DNA of 64,000 nt from Bacteroidales bacterium. Lineage in GTDB: Bacteria; Bacteroidota; Bacteroidia; Bacteroidales; UBA932. The translations under genes were made by a program, and so were the position numbers. The stretch's first letter is position 1, and each line of letters opens with the position of its first letter. The notes beneath the pieces are model-generated. The model was not told the DNA's origin. It searched no databases and was given only the letters and a program-made list of their open reading frames with translations. The stretch covers positions 116,084 through 180,083 of the forward strand of contig JAFRPW010000024.1 of the NCBI GenBank assembly GCA_017428945.1, read 5' to 3'. This document shows, one piece after another, positions 47,498-55,669 of this stretch.

Positions 47498-48670
47498 CTA
47501 TATAGTAGTCAGCTTCCTGCCTTCCAGATACTTGTCCAGAAGGTCCCGGGTGAGGATTTTTACAAAGCAGGTAGGGGTGCCGTCGGTGCAGGCGAACCAC
47601 TCTGCCTCTGCCAGTGCAGCGTCCATCACCAGGTGGACGTTTGCTGCTTCCGGAAGCACAGCGCTCAGGATGGTGGTGGCGCCCACCCGTACGCCCGTGA
47701 GTTCCCAGAGTTTATCGGCCGATGCAAAAGACACTCGCGGAATCCCCAGTGCGCCGCAGAAGTCCCGTGTGACAAAGGGTTTGTCGTCGGAGGTTACGTA
47801 GAGGTAAAACTCCGTCTGCTGCCTGTTGCAAAGGAATATGGTCTTGACTATGTGCACCCCAATCTTGGCGTCTATGTTCTGGCAGTCTTCCATGGTGATA
47901 CCGGGGTCTGTATCCACGCGGGTGAAGTTTATTCCTTTGGCTTTAAACGTTTCATAAACAAGTTGTTGCAGCGTGGTTTGGAACTGCTCTGGCGGAGTGG
48001 AAATGGGGTCGCCTACGTAGAATCCTTCGAGCAGTTTACCAAGTTCCTCCACGGTATCCACAATGCGGTTTCCCGCCAGTTCCTCTTTGGTCCTGTACCC
48101 CCAGCTCACGGCAATTGCCTCGATGCCTCCGTTTGCCGCCGTACTCATATCGGTAGGGGAGTCCCCAACCATTACGGCATCTTCCGGGCCGATGTTCCCT
48201 TTGGAAAGCACTTCTTCCACTATAGCCGGCTCCGGCTTCAGAGGGTATCCGGGCCTGTTTCCAAGTATTGCAACAAACTGAATGTCAGGGAAGAATTCTT
48301 TGATCAGGTATTCCGTGCCTTCCTGAAACTTGTTTGACGCTACCGCCATTTTTATCCCTTTGTCCTGTAGCTCCGTAAGCAGTTCCGGCATTCCCGGATA
48401 CGGCCTTGTATGAACGTCGATGTGCGCCTGATAGTACTCCTTGAAATCTGCAAGAGCTTCGTCCACCAGCTTGTCGTTTATCTCCTGAAGCGATGCCTCC
48501 AGCGCCTGCTTCACAAGGTTCCGCACCCCGTGGCCAACCATCTTTCTGTATTCATCCAGCCCGTGAAGAGGCAGTTCGCGCAGTCTGAGCGCGTGATTTA
48601 CGGCCTCCGCCAGGTCTTCCAGCGTGTCGATGAGTGTCCCGTCCAGGTCCCAAAGTATCAGTCTTTTCAT
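47498..48670 (-). CDS. HAD phosphatase fused to a prolyl-tRNA editing (PrdX/ProX) domain
   Basis: Residues 1-218 form a complete phosphoglycolate-phosphatase-like HAD domain: LWDLDGTLID (Asp8/Asp10), VASNK, PLKPEP and VMVGDSPTDM. Residues 225-390 match the trans-editing PrdX/ProX domain related to YbaK: TRVDTDPGITMEDCQNID, KTIFLCNRQQTEFYLYVTSD, KPFVTRDFCGALGIPRVSFA and a final CFVKILTRDLLDKYL. ProX proteins deacylate mischarged Ala-tRNA-Pro. Both halves look complete. No stop or frameshift separates them, so this is a true fusion. It is four bases from the glycosylase gene. Confidence 0.85.
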   Translation of the reverse strand: MKRLILWDLDGTLIDTLEDLAEAVNHALRLRELPLHGLDEYRKMVGHGVRNLVKQALEASLQEINDKLVDEALADFKEYYQAHIDVHTRPYPGMPELLTELQDKGIKMAVASNKFQEGTEYLIKEFFPDIQFVAILGNRPGYPLKPEPAIVEEVLSKGNIGPEDAVMVGDSPTDMSTAANGGIEAIAVSWGYRTKEELAGNRIVDTVEELGKLLEGFYVGDPISTPPEQFQTTLQQLVYETFKAKGINFTRVDTDPGITMEDCQNIDAKIGVHIVKTIFLCNRQQTEFYLYVTSDDKPFVTRDFCGALGIPRVSFASADKLWELTGVRVGATTILSAVLPEAANVHLVMDAALAEAEWFACTDGTPTCFVKILTRDLLDKYLEGRKLTTI

Positions 48671-49272
48671 ATTTCAAACAGTTTTCTATATGCTTCTGCT
48701 TTTTTCTCCAATGGCAGCGGATACGCCCTTGACGTGGATGGCATTCTCCAGAAACTAACCTCCCTCTTCCCGTCATTCCCGTCATTCTCGTCATTCCCGA
48801 CCTGATCGGGAATCTCCATCTTGATGAAGCCTCCTACTGCTGGCACGTCACAGCTAAAAGTGGCTGCCATCACCTCCGTGGCCTTCTGGCCGGTTGTGAC
48901 AACTGTGTAGCAGTGGGGGATTTGCCGCAGCAATGCAGGTATGTCCGTGGGAGTAACCACCTCCAGAAAGGCATCGGAGGCGTTGTCACGTAGCCGTCGG
49001 ACCTCACATGCGGTGTCATAGAACGCCATGCCCTGCCGGGTGCAGAACTCCCGGATGGACGCCTCGTCAAAACTCTTCCTGCCGGGGATACAGAAGTGTT
49101 CTTTGTCCCCGAAGAAGATAATCCCCATGATCCGCCAGAAGTCATTTATCCAGTTGGGGTAGTAAAACGGCATGCACCAGCGGTGCGGCTGGGGCGGAAA
49201 GCTCCCCAGAAACAGTACCCTTGCCCCTTCCGGCAAAAACGGCTCAAATGGATGCTTTTCTGTCTTCATCAC
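48667..49272 (-). CDS. Uracil/deoxyinosine-DNA glycosylase with an in-frame palindrome
   Basis: The 201-residue product is of the mismatch-type uracil-DNA glycosylase family: VLFLGSFPPQPHRWCMPFYY (about 19-38), FWRIMGIIFFGD, GMAFYDTACEVRRLRDNASD and VVTTGQKATEV, ending with PLPLEKKAEAYRKLFEI. Between the core strand and the substrate loop SFWRMPSTSRAYP an extra stretch IPDQVGNDENDGNDGKRE is encoded by a palindromic repeat (48770-48815). The family is normally shorter at this point. Its stop overlaps the HAD-ProX start by four bases. Confidence 0.83.
   Translation of the reverse strand: MMKTEKHPFEPFLPEGARVLFLGSFPPQPHRWCMPFYYPNWINDFWRIMGIIFFGDKEHFCIPGRKSFDEASIREFCTRQGMAFYDTACEVRRLRDNASDAFLEVVTPTDIPALLRQIPHCYTVVTTGQKATEVMAATFSCDVPAVGGFIKMEIPDQVGNDENDGNDGKREVSFWRMPSTSRAYPLPLEKKAEAYRKLFEI
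48768..48814. repeat. Palindromic repeat inside the glycosylase gene
   Basis: Three tandem copies of a CGTCATTCC-like unit (about 48769-48799) run into the hairpin ATTCCCGA/TCGGGAAT (48794-48801 with 48807-48814, loop CCTGA). The element is in frame on the minus strand and adds about 15 residues. Similar short palindromes are widespread between genes in many bacteria but are rarely found inside coding sequence. Confidence 0.75.
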
Positions 49273-49317
49273 TCAAATATACAACTTTCCCTCCTCACTT
49301 CCAATCCTTCAGGTGCA

Positions 49318-49550
49318 GGTAACGTGATAAAACAAGTCACATCACCGTCAAAAACTGCCCAATTTACAGGTAATGTGACAAAAACAGTCACATCACCGTC
49401 AAAACCCACCCAATTTGCGAGTAATGTGACAAAATCAGTCACGTCACCGTCAATAACTGCCCAATTTGCGGGTAACGTGACAAAACAAGTCACATCACCG
49501 TCAAAAACCACCCAATTTGCAGGTAATGTGACAAAAACAGTCACGTCACC
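49318..49550. repeat. 51-bp tandem hairpin repeat array, five units
   Basis: Units start at 49318, 49369, 49420, 49471 and 49522, each beginning GGTAAYGTGAC (with small changes) and containing a matching GTCACRTCACC, so each unit forms a hairpin with an AAAACA-type loop, followed by a CCGTCAAAAAC spacer and CCCAATTT. The last unit runs into the 3' end of RAYT 2 and the array fills the gap between the glycosylase and transposase genes. Two more units lie at 53478 and 53529 with the same 51-base spacing. Confidence 0.92.
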
Positions 49551-50425
49551 TACACCGAGCTATCCAGGAGGCGTGCTGCTTGGGCGTAAGATATCCCGCA
49601 TACGCGTGCAATTTGAGTGGCATCGGCACTGAAACGGAAGCGGATCTGGCGGGCACATTCAATCTGCTCTTCCGGAAGCAGTTGATAGAAGCTCTCTTTG
49701 TTGAATAAACTGCGGCAGAGATCCGGGATGGTTGCAAGAATTGATTGGTCACGGAAGGCCGGAAGGTTTGAGTCTGCATACTCAAGACGTTTTTTTGCTT
49801 TTGAAGAGCTGTTCAAGAAATAGTTGAACCTTTGTGGACGGCGGTATACTGCTTCCACATCCTTGACGGCCACGTAGTCTCTGGGAAGAATGTAGCCGTC
49901 TTCGCCAATGTGCCAGTTTCCGGGAATGGATTCTTCATCACTGTGAGTTATGCGTTTGAATGCTCTTAAAGAAATATCTTTCAGGCAAGTTCCTCCTTTG
50001 GCTGCTTGGTTGAAGTACAGATCTCCTGTTCCCCAGGGGTATTGGCTGGGATGGGCGCAGATTCCGGCAGCTACCGGATTCATCAAAACATACGCTACAG
50101 CTCTTTCACAGGCCTCTTCGTCATAAGGGATATACTTGATATCCAGCCCATTATGTCTTAAGAGCTTTATTACTCGATATTTGCGTTGGTAGTATATTGA
50201 GTAGCGGTGTTTTAAACCGTTCATGAATTCCACCACTTCCTCCTGTGTACCTTTAAGAACAAAATGCACGTGGTTGGACATAAGAATGAAAGCCAGCACC
50301 ACAACTTCAGTATGCTGGGCTGCTTCTATTGCAACATAATTCATGGCCACTTTAAAGTCTTCTTCATCCCGGAACCACAGGCCATCTTCCAGATGTTCCG
50401 TCGACAGCAAATAAACCTTTCTCAT
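49550..50425 (-). CDS. REP-associated tyrosine transposase (RAYT), copy 2
   Basis: The 291-residue paralogue of the gene at 43651 shares HLEDGLWFRDEEDFKVAMNY, the HUH motif LMSNHVHFVLKG (about 48-59), the tyrosine helix HRYSIYYQRKY and the C-terminal helix-turn-helix TQIARVCGISYAQAARLLDS. A -7 box TATATTTG (50465-50458) precedes it. Its 3' end touches a five-unit array of 51-bp hairpins, a different repeat family from that around copy 1, so each enzyme probably serves its own repeat family. Confidence 0.88.
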   Translation of the reverse strand: MRKVYLLSTEHLEDGLWFRDEEDFKVAMNYVAIEAAQHTEVVVLAFILMSNHVHFVLKGTQEEVVEFMNGLKHRYSIYYQRKYRVIKLLRHNGLDIKYIPYDEEACERAVAYVLMNPVAAGICAHPSQYPWGTGDLYFNQAAKGGTCLKDISLRAFKRITHSDEESIPGNWHIGEDGYILPRDYVAVKDVEAVYRRPQRFNYFLNSSSKAKKRLEYADSNLPAFRDQSILATIPDLCRSLFNKESFYQLLPEEQIECARQIRFRFSADATQIARVCGISYAQAARLLDSSV

Positions 50426-50493
50426 ATCAACCTCCCGGCACTTTTGCCCCGGCTCTACAAATATAATATTTAGTTGAAGACATTACAACTTTT

Positions 50494-50524
50494 TTTGATT
50501 TTTTGTAGAAATAGCGTATCTTTG
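50494..50524 (+). promoter_or_regulatory. Consensus promoter for the 50534 operon
   Basis: TTTG (50494-50497), 19 bases, TATCTTTG (50517-50524). The ATG at 50534 is ten bases downstream. Confidence 0.8.
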
Positions 50525-50533
50525 TTTAATCCT

Positions 50534-50761
50534 ATGTTAAAACATAACAGAACCATCATTCATGTGGAGGTCAAGGACACCCATGAACACCTGTATTTTG
50601 GGTCTGCGGCAGCAATGTTCGAAGACGCCAGAATGAGGGATCTTTTGAGAATCAAGTACCAGACTTTCCGCACCAAAAGGGTGTCGGACCAGAAACCGTT
50701 TGAAAACGAATACGTGATTGTACGCAAAGGCAATCTCAATACCATCAATCATCATGTTTGA
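50534..50761 (+). CDS. 75-residue conserved-looking small protein
   Basis: The product begins MLKHNRTIIHVEVKDTHEHL and contains YFGSAAAMFEDARMRDLLRI and FENEYVIVRKG. It looks like a compact folded domain in which an amphipathic helix sits between two strands, but no family is named. ATG 50534 fits the promoter ten bases upstream. Its last 8 bases overlap the TSCPD gene, so it leads a five-gene operon. Confidence 0.65.
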   Translation: MLKHNRTIIHVEVKDTHEHLYFGSAAAMFEDARMRDLLRIKYQTFRTKRVSDQKPFENEYVIVRKGNLNTINHHV

Positions 50762-51041
50762 AGTAACTAAATTATCGGACAGTATTGAGGGCGGCATCCG
50801 CAAGGCATCCTTCCAGACATGCGGCGCTGTATGCTCCTCACAGATAGATATCGAGCTTGAAGGAGATACCCTCCGCAGCGTGCACTACACGGGCGGTTGC
50901 CACGGCAACCTTCAGGGAATAGGCGCCCTTGTTCAGGGTATGAAAAAGGAAGACGTAATTGAACGCCTGGAAGGCATCAACTGCAAGGGCCGCGGCACCA
51001 GCTGCCCTGACCAGCTTTCCAAAGCATTGAAACTCTTATAG
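50754..51041 (+). CDS. TSCPD-domain protein
   Basis: The 95-residue product contains the cysteine set of the TSCPD family: CGAVCSSQIDIEL, the GGCHGNLQGIGALVQG core, and GRGTSCPDQLSKAL at the C-terminus, which is the segment that names the family and also ends some ribonucleotide reductases. The stand-alone form has no established role; metal binding by the four cysteines is likely. It is coupled to genes on both sides. Confidence 0.87.
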   Translation: MFEVTKLSDSIEGGIRKASFQTCGAVCSSQIDIELEGDTLRSVHYTGGCHGNLQGIGALVQGMKKEDVIERLEGINCKGRGTSCPDQLSKALKLL

Positions 51042-51044
51042 AAT

Positions 51045-51821
51045 ATGGTTCCTGTAAGTACAACAATTACATTGGCGCTTTGCGCCGTCATCGGCATTGC
51101 CGTCCCCATCCTTTTAAGCTGGTGGTTTGTAAAGAAGTATCAGGTGAGATGGACGACCATCCTCATAGGCGCAGGCGTATTCATTGTGTTCGCCCTTCTG
51201 CTTGAGCCCATCCTTCATCAGATAGTACTCAAGGGTCCCCACGGCCAGGCAATTATCGGAAACATTTGGTACTATGCGCTTTACGGCGGTCTGGCTGCCG
51301 GCGTCTTCGAGGAGACGGGCCGATTCCTTGCCATGAAATTCCTCCTGAAACAGGAGCCTTTCCAGGCCCGCACCGGAGTTGCTTACGGTATTGGCCATGG
51401 CGGCATAGAAATGCTCATTATCTTCGGCATCACCATGGTCTCCAACATTGCACTTGCCGCCATGATCAATAACGGCCAGGCCGATACCCTCATAGCATCG
51501 GCACCTGCGGAAGCGCAGGCGCAGGTACAGGCGCAATTGGCTCAGCTGCAAAGCTCTACGGCAGGATCATTTCTGATTGGCCTCTGGGAAAGGGCATCGG
51601 CACTTATCCTCCAGATAGGTCTGTCCGTCATGGTCTGGACGGCCGTACGTAAAGGCGGAAAGTGGCTGTGGCTGTTCCCTGCGGCCATCCTCCTGCACTT
51701 CCTGGTGGACGGATGCGCGGTTATACTGGCTAAGAGTGCCAGCATGGTAACAGTGGAAATCATCATTTCTGCCATGGCCGTTGCCGTTGGCGCCATTGCC
51801 TGCGCCCTGGCCCGTAAATGA
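51045..51821 (+). CDS. YhfC-family intramembrane metalloprotease-like protein
   Basis: The 258-residue membrane protein has seven to eight hydrophobic segments. Potential metal-site motifs are EETGRFLAMKFLL (about 89-101), YGIGHGGIEML (about 119-129) and LLHFLVDG (about 227), the pattern of YhfC and related CPBP-like proteases. Substrate is unknown. It lies 3 bases after the TSCPD gene and overlaps the transporter gene by four. Confidence 0.83.
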   Translation: MVPVSTTITLALCAVIGIAVPILLSWWFVKKYQVRWTTILIGAGVFIVFALLLEPILHQIVLKGPHGQAIIGNIWYYALYGGLAAGVFEETGRFLAMKFLLKQEPFQARTGVAYGIGHGGIEMLIIFGITMVSNIALAAMINNGQADTLIASAPAEAQAQVQAQLAQLQSSTAGSFLIGLWERASALILQIGLSVMVWTAVRKGGKWLWLFPAAILLHFLVDGCAVILAKSASMVTVEIIISAMAVAVGAIACALARK

Positions 51822-52753
51822 ACCACCTTGGAGAAATAATCTCTCTGTTTGTAGCCGTCTCATGGACGGTTACCGCCCTTTTTGCCGATAAGGCCAGCCA
51901 CCGGCTTGGCTCCATGGTTGCCAATGTGCTGCGTCTTTCCATGGCCATAGTCTTTCTGGGAGTGCTGCTGTGGATTACCGTCGGCAGCCCCTATCCCGTC
52001 TATGCATCCGGCAAGGCATGGTGGTGGCTTTCCCTCTCTGCCATAGTTGGTTACGTTTTTGGAGACTGGTGTCTTTTCAACTGCTACCTTTCAATTGGCG
52101 CGCGTTTTGGCCAGCTGTTCATGACACTGGCTCCGCCCATCGCCGCCATTGCCGGCTGGGCCATACTTGGAGAGACTCTGAGCTGGAAATCCGGCATAGC
52201 CATGGCCGTAACGCTTGGCGGTATTGCAATATCCATCCTTAGCCGCGGCGGCGGGCACAAGGTGCAGCTGACCCTTCCTTTCAAGGGTGTCCTCCTTGGC
52301 CTTGGTGCCGGTGCCGGTCAGGGTGTAGGGCTGGTCCTGAGCAAGGTTGGAATGCAGTATTATGCCAGTTCCATCCCCGCAGACGCCCCCTCCATAATGG
52401 CCGATATGCTCCCGTTCGCATCCACCATGATCCGTGCTGTCATAGGTGCAGCAGGGTTCCTTGCCCTGATGGCACTGCAAAAGGATCTTCCCCGGCTTGG
52501 AAAGGCTTTGAAAGACCGCACCGGAATGGGCTACGCGCTCATTATGACGCTGTTTGGTCCAGTCCTTGGCGTGTCGCTCTCCCTTATGGCAGTGCAATAT
52601 GCCAATGCTGGTATCGCATCCACTCTCATGGCTCTTACGCCTGTATTCATACTTATTCCATACGCTGTCATTTACAAGCAGCGCATAAAGTTCCGTGAGA
52701 TTCTTGGTGTCATTGTTTCCATGACAGGCGTGGCCCTGTTCTTCCTGCTGTAA
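51818..52753 (+). CDS. EamA/DMT-family transporter
   Basis: The 311-residue protein has ten hydrophobic segments in two EamA repeats (about 5-140 and 155-311), with the GYVFGDWCLFNCYLSIGARF segment in the first and VLGVSLSLMAVQYANAGIAS in the second. DMT proteins export or exchange small metabolites; no substrate can be assigned. It overlaps the YhfC gene by four bases and the AlkD gene by one (TAATG). Confidence 0.88.
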   Translation: MNHLGEIISLFVAVSWTVTALFADKASHRLGSMVANVLRLSMAIVFLGVLLWITVGSPYPVYASGKAWWWLSLSAIVGYVFGDWCLFNCYLSIGARFGQLFMTLAPPIAAIAGWAILGETLSWKSGIAMAVTLGGIAISILSRGGGHKVQLTLPFKGVLLGLGAGAGQGVGLVLSKVGMQYYASSIPADAPSIMADMLPFASTMIRAVIGAAGFLALMALQKDLPRLGKALKDRTGMGYALIMTLFGPVLGVSLSLMAVQYANAGIASTLMALTPVFILIPYAVIYKQRIKFREILGVIVSMTGVALFFLL

Positions 52754-53472
52754 TGGACATCCTCTACTCCACAATGCTCTCCAAGGCCGATCCCACCCAG
52801 GTCCCCGGCTTGGCCCGTTTTTTCAAGACCGGCCCTGGCCAGTACGGCTATGGAGACAAGTTTCTGGGCATAAAAGTGCCCGTCACACGTTCTGTAGTTA
52901 AGGAATGCTGGAAGCACGTTGGCTTCCTGGAACTGGAAGTATGCATTACCAGCGAGTATCATGAGGTGCGTCTGGCCGCCCTCCTTACCCTGGTGGAAAT
53001 CTTCAAGCACGCCAGAAAGACTTGTACTTGCCAGAGCGATCATCTCCGGCAGCAGTGCATAGACTTCTACCTGGCCCATACAGCCTGCATCAACAACTGG
53101 GACCTTGTAGACCTCAGCTGCTATCCTCTTCTGGGGCAATGGCTTATGGATAAGGACCGCACTCTGCTATATGACCTTGCCAGAAGCGGCAAAACCATCT
53201 GGGAGCAGCGCATAGGCATTGTGAGCACCATGACCTTCATCCGCGGCGGCCAGCTCCAAGACACCTTTGACATTGCCGATATCCTTCTTCACCATCCCCA
53301 CGACCTCATCCACAAGGCCGTTGGCTGGCTTCTGCGCGAAGCCGGCAAGCGTGACAAGCCCGCCCTTGAGGCCTGGCTTGACACCCGCGCCTCCCAGATG
53401 CCCCGAACCATGCTTCGATATGCAATTGAGAAGTTTCCGGAGGAGGAGAGGAAGGCATATCTGAACAGATAA
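52753..53472 (+). CDS. DNA alkylation repair protein (AlkD family)
   Basis: The 239-residue product is an all-helical HEAT-repeat protein like AlkD: YGYGDKFLGIKVPVTRSVVK, EVRLAALLTLVEIFKHAR, INNWDLVDLSCYPLLGQWL (substrate-facing Trp/Asp), RIGIVSTMTFIRGGQLQDTF and LIHKAVGWLLREAGKRDKPA. AlkD-type glycosylases remove alkylated purines without base flipping. It is the last gene of the 50534 operon and is followed by two hairpins of the 51-bp family. Confidence 0.9.
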   Translation: MDILYSTMLSKADPTQVPGLARFFKTGPGQYGYGDKFLGIKVPVTRSVVKECWKHVGFLELEVCITSEYHEVRLAALLTLVEIFKHARKTCTCQSDHLRQQCIDFYLAHTACINNWDLVDLSCYPLLGQWLMDKDRTLLYDLARSGKTIWEQRIGIVSTMTFIRGGQLQDTFDIADILLHHPHDLIHKAVGWLLREAGKRDKPALEAWLDTRASQMPRTMLRYAIEKFPEEERKAYLNR

Positions 53473-53477
53473 ATGCA

Positions 53478-53557
53478 GGTAACGTGACAGAAAATGGCAC
53501 GTTACCCGCAAATTAAGGCATTTTTGACGGTAATGTGACAAAAAAAGTCACGTTACC
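53478..53557. repeat. 51-bp family hairpin pair
   Basis: GGTAACGTG (from 53478) pairs with CACGTTACC (to 53507), and GGTAATGTGAC (from 53529) pairs with GTCACGTTACC (to 53557). The units start 51 bases apart, as in the array at 49318. They sit between convergent AlkD and NUDIX genes and may act as a two-way terminator. Confidence 0.88.
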
Positions 53558-53569
53558 CGCACTCGAGCA

Positions 53570-54127
53570 TTAAACTTTCCCGTTAAAATACTTCCACAGC
53601 GGCGCTGCCATGAGGGCCTGGAGAATCTGGTTCTCTTCCAGGAGCTGCTTTACAAACGAAGGGGACTTCAGATACACGTCTATGTCTTCCGTGGCGTCAA
53701 GGTGCTGGCCTGAGACTTTGGAGACTCCCACAGCCAGGAAGCTGTGGGCCAGGTTGTTGGAGGTTGCCGGGTTGGGGGAGAGGGTCATCCACTCCTGCCA
53801 CTGCCCGCCGGCATAGCCTGTTTCTTCCAGAAGCTCCCGCTGAGCGGCCTGGAGGGGTGTTTCACCGGCCTCAATGACTCCGCAGGGGAGTTCATAGCAC
53901 GTGTTCCCCAGCCCGTGGCGGTACTGGCGCTCAAGGACAAAGTCACCTTCAGTAGTTATGGCAATTATATTCACCCAGTCCGGGTATTCAAGCACATAAT
54001 ACTCATTATTGATACGTCCGTCAGGCAGCTGCGCTACGTCGCGCCTTGCCGTGAGCCATGGACGCCTTATCAGATACTCGGAGGACAGTATGGTCCACTT
54101 TTTTTCCTGGGTTATTGTAGATTTCAT
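53570..54127 (-). CDS. NUDIX hydrolase (ADP-ribose pyrophosphatase-like)
   Basis: The 185-residue enzyme has a complete Nudix box G-V-I-E-A-G-E-T-P-L-Q-A-A-Q-R-E-L-L-E-E followed by T-G. The N-terminal WTILSSEYLIRRPWLTARRD is the usual start of the ADP-sugar/GDP-mannose group. It hydrolyses a nucleoside diphosphate linked to another group. The -7 box TATCTTTG at 54139-54132 ends five bases before the ATG, so the transcript is probably leaderless. Confidence 0.9.
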   Translation of the reverse strand: MKSTITQEKKWTILSSEYLIRRPWLTARRDVAQLPDGRINNEYYVLEYPDWVNIIAITTEGDFVLERQYRHGLGNTCYELPCGVIEAGETPLQAAQRELLEETGYAGGQWQEWMTLSPNPATSNNLAHSFLAVGVSKVSGQHLDATEDIDVYLKSPSFVKQLLEENQILQALMAAPLWKYFNGKV

Positions 54128-54131
54128 AGTG

Positions 54132-54139
54132 CAAAGATA
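54132..54139 (-). promoter_or_regulatory. -7 box directly before the NUDIX start codon
   Basis: TATCTTTG on the minus strand ends five bases from the ATG at 54127. No TTTG box at consensus spacing was seen. Confidence 0.55.
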
Positions 54140-54152
54140 ACTCTATTTTTAT

Positions 54153-54241
54153 TGTGACGAAACTCCTGTAACAGCGTTTTTAGTCCCAAAACTGGCACTT
54201 TCGTCCCAAATTGGCACTTTATGTCCCAGCTTTTCGTCACA
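54153..54241. repeat. Inverted repeat enclosing 20-base direct repeats
   Basis: TGTGACGAAA (54153-54162) is complementary to TTTTCGTCACA (54231-54241). Between them, TCCCAAAACTGGCACTTTCG and TCCCAAATTGGCACTTTATG follow in tandem and are followed by TCCCA. It lies between the divergent NUDIX and acyltransferase genes and could be an operator region; the GTGAC/GTCAC core resembles the 51-bp hairpins. Confidence 0.6.
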
Positions 54242-54276
54242 GGTGGCATTTATTTCCATGCAAGCGTCTGCGGATA

Positions 54277-54284
54277 TATCTTTG
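54277..54284 (+). promoter_or_regulatory. -7 box for the 54303 gene
   Basis: TATCTTTG lies 18 bases before the ATG. No clear TTTG at the right spacing. Confidence 0.6.
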
Positions 54285-54302
54285 CGAAAAACTTGAAAAC
54301 AG

Positions 54303-55580
54303 ATGACAGCGTCCATCCCCGAAAAACTCAGGCTTGACAATGCCGCCAACATATATCCCGCTTCCATGAGCAAGCACTACTGCTCGCTCTATAGAATGAA
54401 AGTAACCCTTACGGAAGATATAGACAAAGATATCCTCCAGCAGGCTCTCCTCAAAGCATCGGAGCGTATTCCCACCTTCCGCTGCACCCTTAAGGCCGGA
54501 GCTTTCTGGTGGTACCTCCACAGGGTAAAGAAAGACCCCCGTGTCAAACCTCTCAAGCCACTCAAGGCTTTTAATTTTGCCGATCAGGACGGCCTCCTTT
54601 ACCGTGTCAGCGCAGAGGGGAAACAGATTTTCCTGGACGTTTTCCATGCCCTCACCGACGGTTTCGGCGCCATGAGTTTCCTCCTCACCTTGACAGGAGA
54701 GTACATCCACCGCCGTTACGGGGAGAGCATCTCCTACAACGGACTTACCCTTGACCCCAGGGACTCTCCTGTCTATGCCGAGGTCGAGGACAGCTTCAAA
54801 ACCGTTTTCACAGGCCGGCACGGCCAGCTGGAAAAGAATGTCGATGCGTACCATATCCGCGGAGCGGCAATGCCACTCGGCGCCGTGAAGGACATGCGCG
54901 TTTCCATGCCCATGGCGCGTATCTCAGAGGTATGCAAGGAGTACTCCTGCACCGTTACGGACCTCCTTACATCGGCAATGCTCTACGCCCTTCAGGACGA
55001 GCACCGGCAGGATCCGTCGGCAAAAAAACGCAGCGTCCTCAAGGTCTCCGTCCCCGTGAATCTAAGGCCGATATATCACAGCCGCACCGTCCGGAACTTC
55101 TCCTCCTACGTGAATCTGGGAATGGATATAAAGGACGGCTATCTTACCTTCCGCCAGATAGTTGATGCAGTCAAGGCCCAGAAAGAGCACGACCTGCGCC
55201 TGAATGAACTGGAGCCCAAGATTGCCGCCAACGTGGAACTGGAAGAAATGCTTCTGGTCCGATGCCTTCCCCTTGTTGTCAAGCACCCCATCATCGACAT
55301 CATAAACCTCCTTCACGGGGACCGTTTCTGCTCACAGACGCTTTCCAACATGGGCCGGGTGGACGTTCCCGCTCAGATGCAGAAGTATATTACCGATATA
55401 GATTTCATCCTTGGCCGCCAGAGAGGAAACTCCGGTGCTGCCTCATGCGTGGGTTACAACGGGCGCCTGTGCCTCCACCTTACCCGCAAGATATCCAGGG
55501 ACTCGTTCGAGTTCTCCCTTCTCCGTCTTCTCTCCTCGCTTGACATTCCCACTGACGTCACAATCGATGCACTGGCATGA
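54303..55580 (+). CDS. Condensation/acyltransferase-like protein
   Basis: The 425-residue product belongs to the chloramphenicol-acetyltransferase-like superfamily that includes condensation domains, PapA and alcohol acetyltransferases. The catalytic motif is H115-A-L-T-D119-G in the segment FLDVFHALTDGFGAMSFLL. A later VPVNLRPIYHSRTVRNFSSY matches the bridging region and SNMGRVDVPAQMQ the latch. It lies alone between a promoter and a terminator. Acceptor and donor are unknown; there is no peptide synthetase nearby. Confidence 0.8.
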   Translation: MTASIPEKLRLDNAANIYPASMSKHYCSLYRMKVTLTEDIDKDILQQALLKASERIPTFRCTLKAGAFWWYLHRVKKDPRVKPLKPLKAFNFADQDGLLYRVSAEGKQIFLDVFHALTDGFGAMSFLLTLTGEYIHRRYGESISYNGLTLDPRDSPVYAEVEDSFKTVFTGRHGQLEKNVDAYHIRGAAMPLGAVKDMRVSMPMARISEVCKEYSCTVTDLLTSAMLYALQDEHRQDPSAKKRSVLKVSVPVNLRPIYHSRTVRNFSSYVNLGMDIKDGYLTFRQIVDAVKAQKEHDLRLNELEPKIAANVELEEMLLVRCLPLVVKHPIIDIINLLHGDRFCSQTLSNMGRVDVPAQMQKYITDIDFILGRQRGNSGAASCVGYNGRLCLHLTRKISRDSFEFSLLRLLSSLDIPTDVTIDALA

Positions 55581-55640
55581 TAGTGATTCTTCTCTTTTCG
55601 GTTTCCAGTTTCCTTATAAACAGGGGAGAGAAACGTAAAC

Positions 55641-55669
55641 AGGCCAGCCGTAAAGGCTGACCTGTTTTT
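55641..55669 (+). terminator. Terminator between acyltransferase and tRNA-Glu
   Basis: AGGCCAGCC (55641-55649) pairs with GGCTGACCT (55655-55663) with one mismatch, followed by GTTTTT. On the minus strand the hairpin also follows the tRNA-Glu 3' end, so it may serve both directions. Confidence 0.7.

Noticed and set aside
49318-49553. Possible CRISPR array
   Set aside because: Whole 51-base units are repeated, including the spacer parts, each unit is a hairpin, and no cas gene is present.
49096-49632. Plus-strand frame encoding a repetitive SPSKTAQFAGNVTK-like protein
   Set aside because: It simply translates the 51-bp hairpin array, whose period of 51 is a multiple of three; it starts inside the glycosylase gene and ends in the transposase gene.
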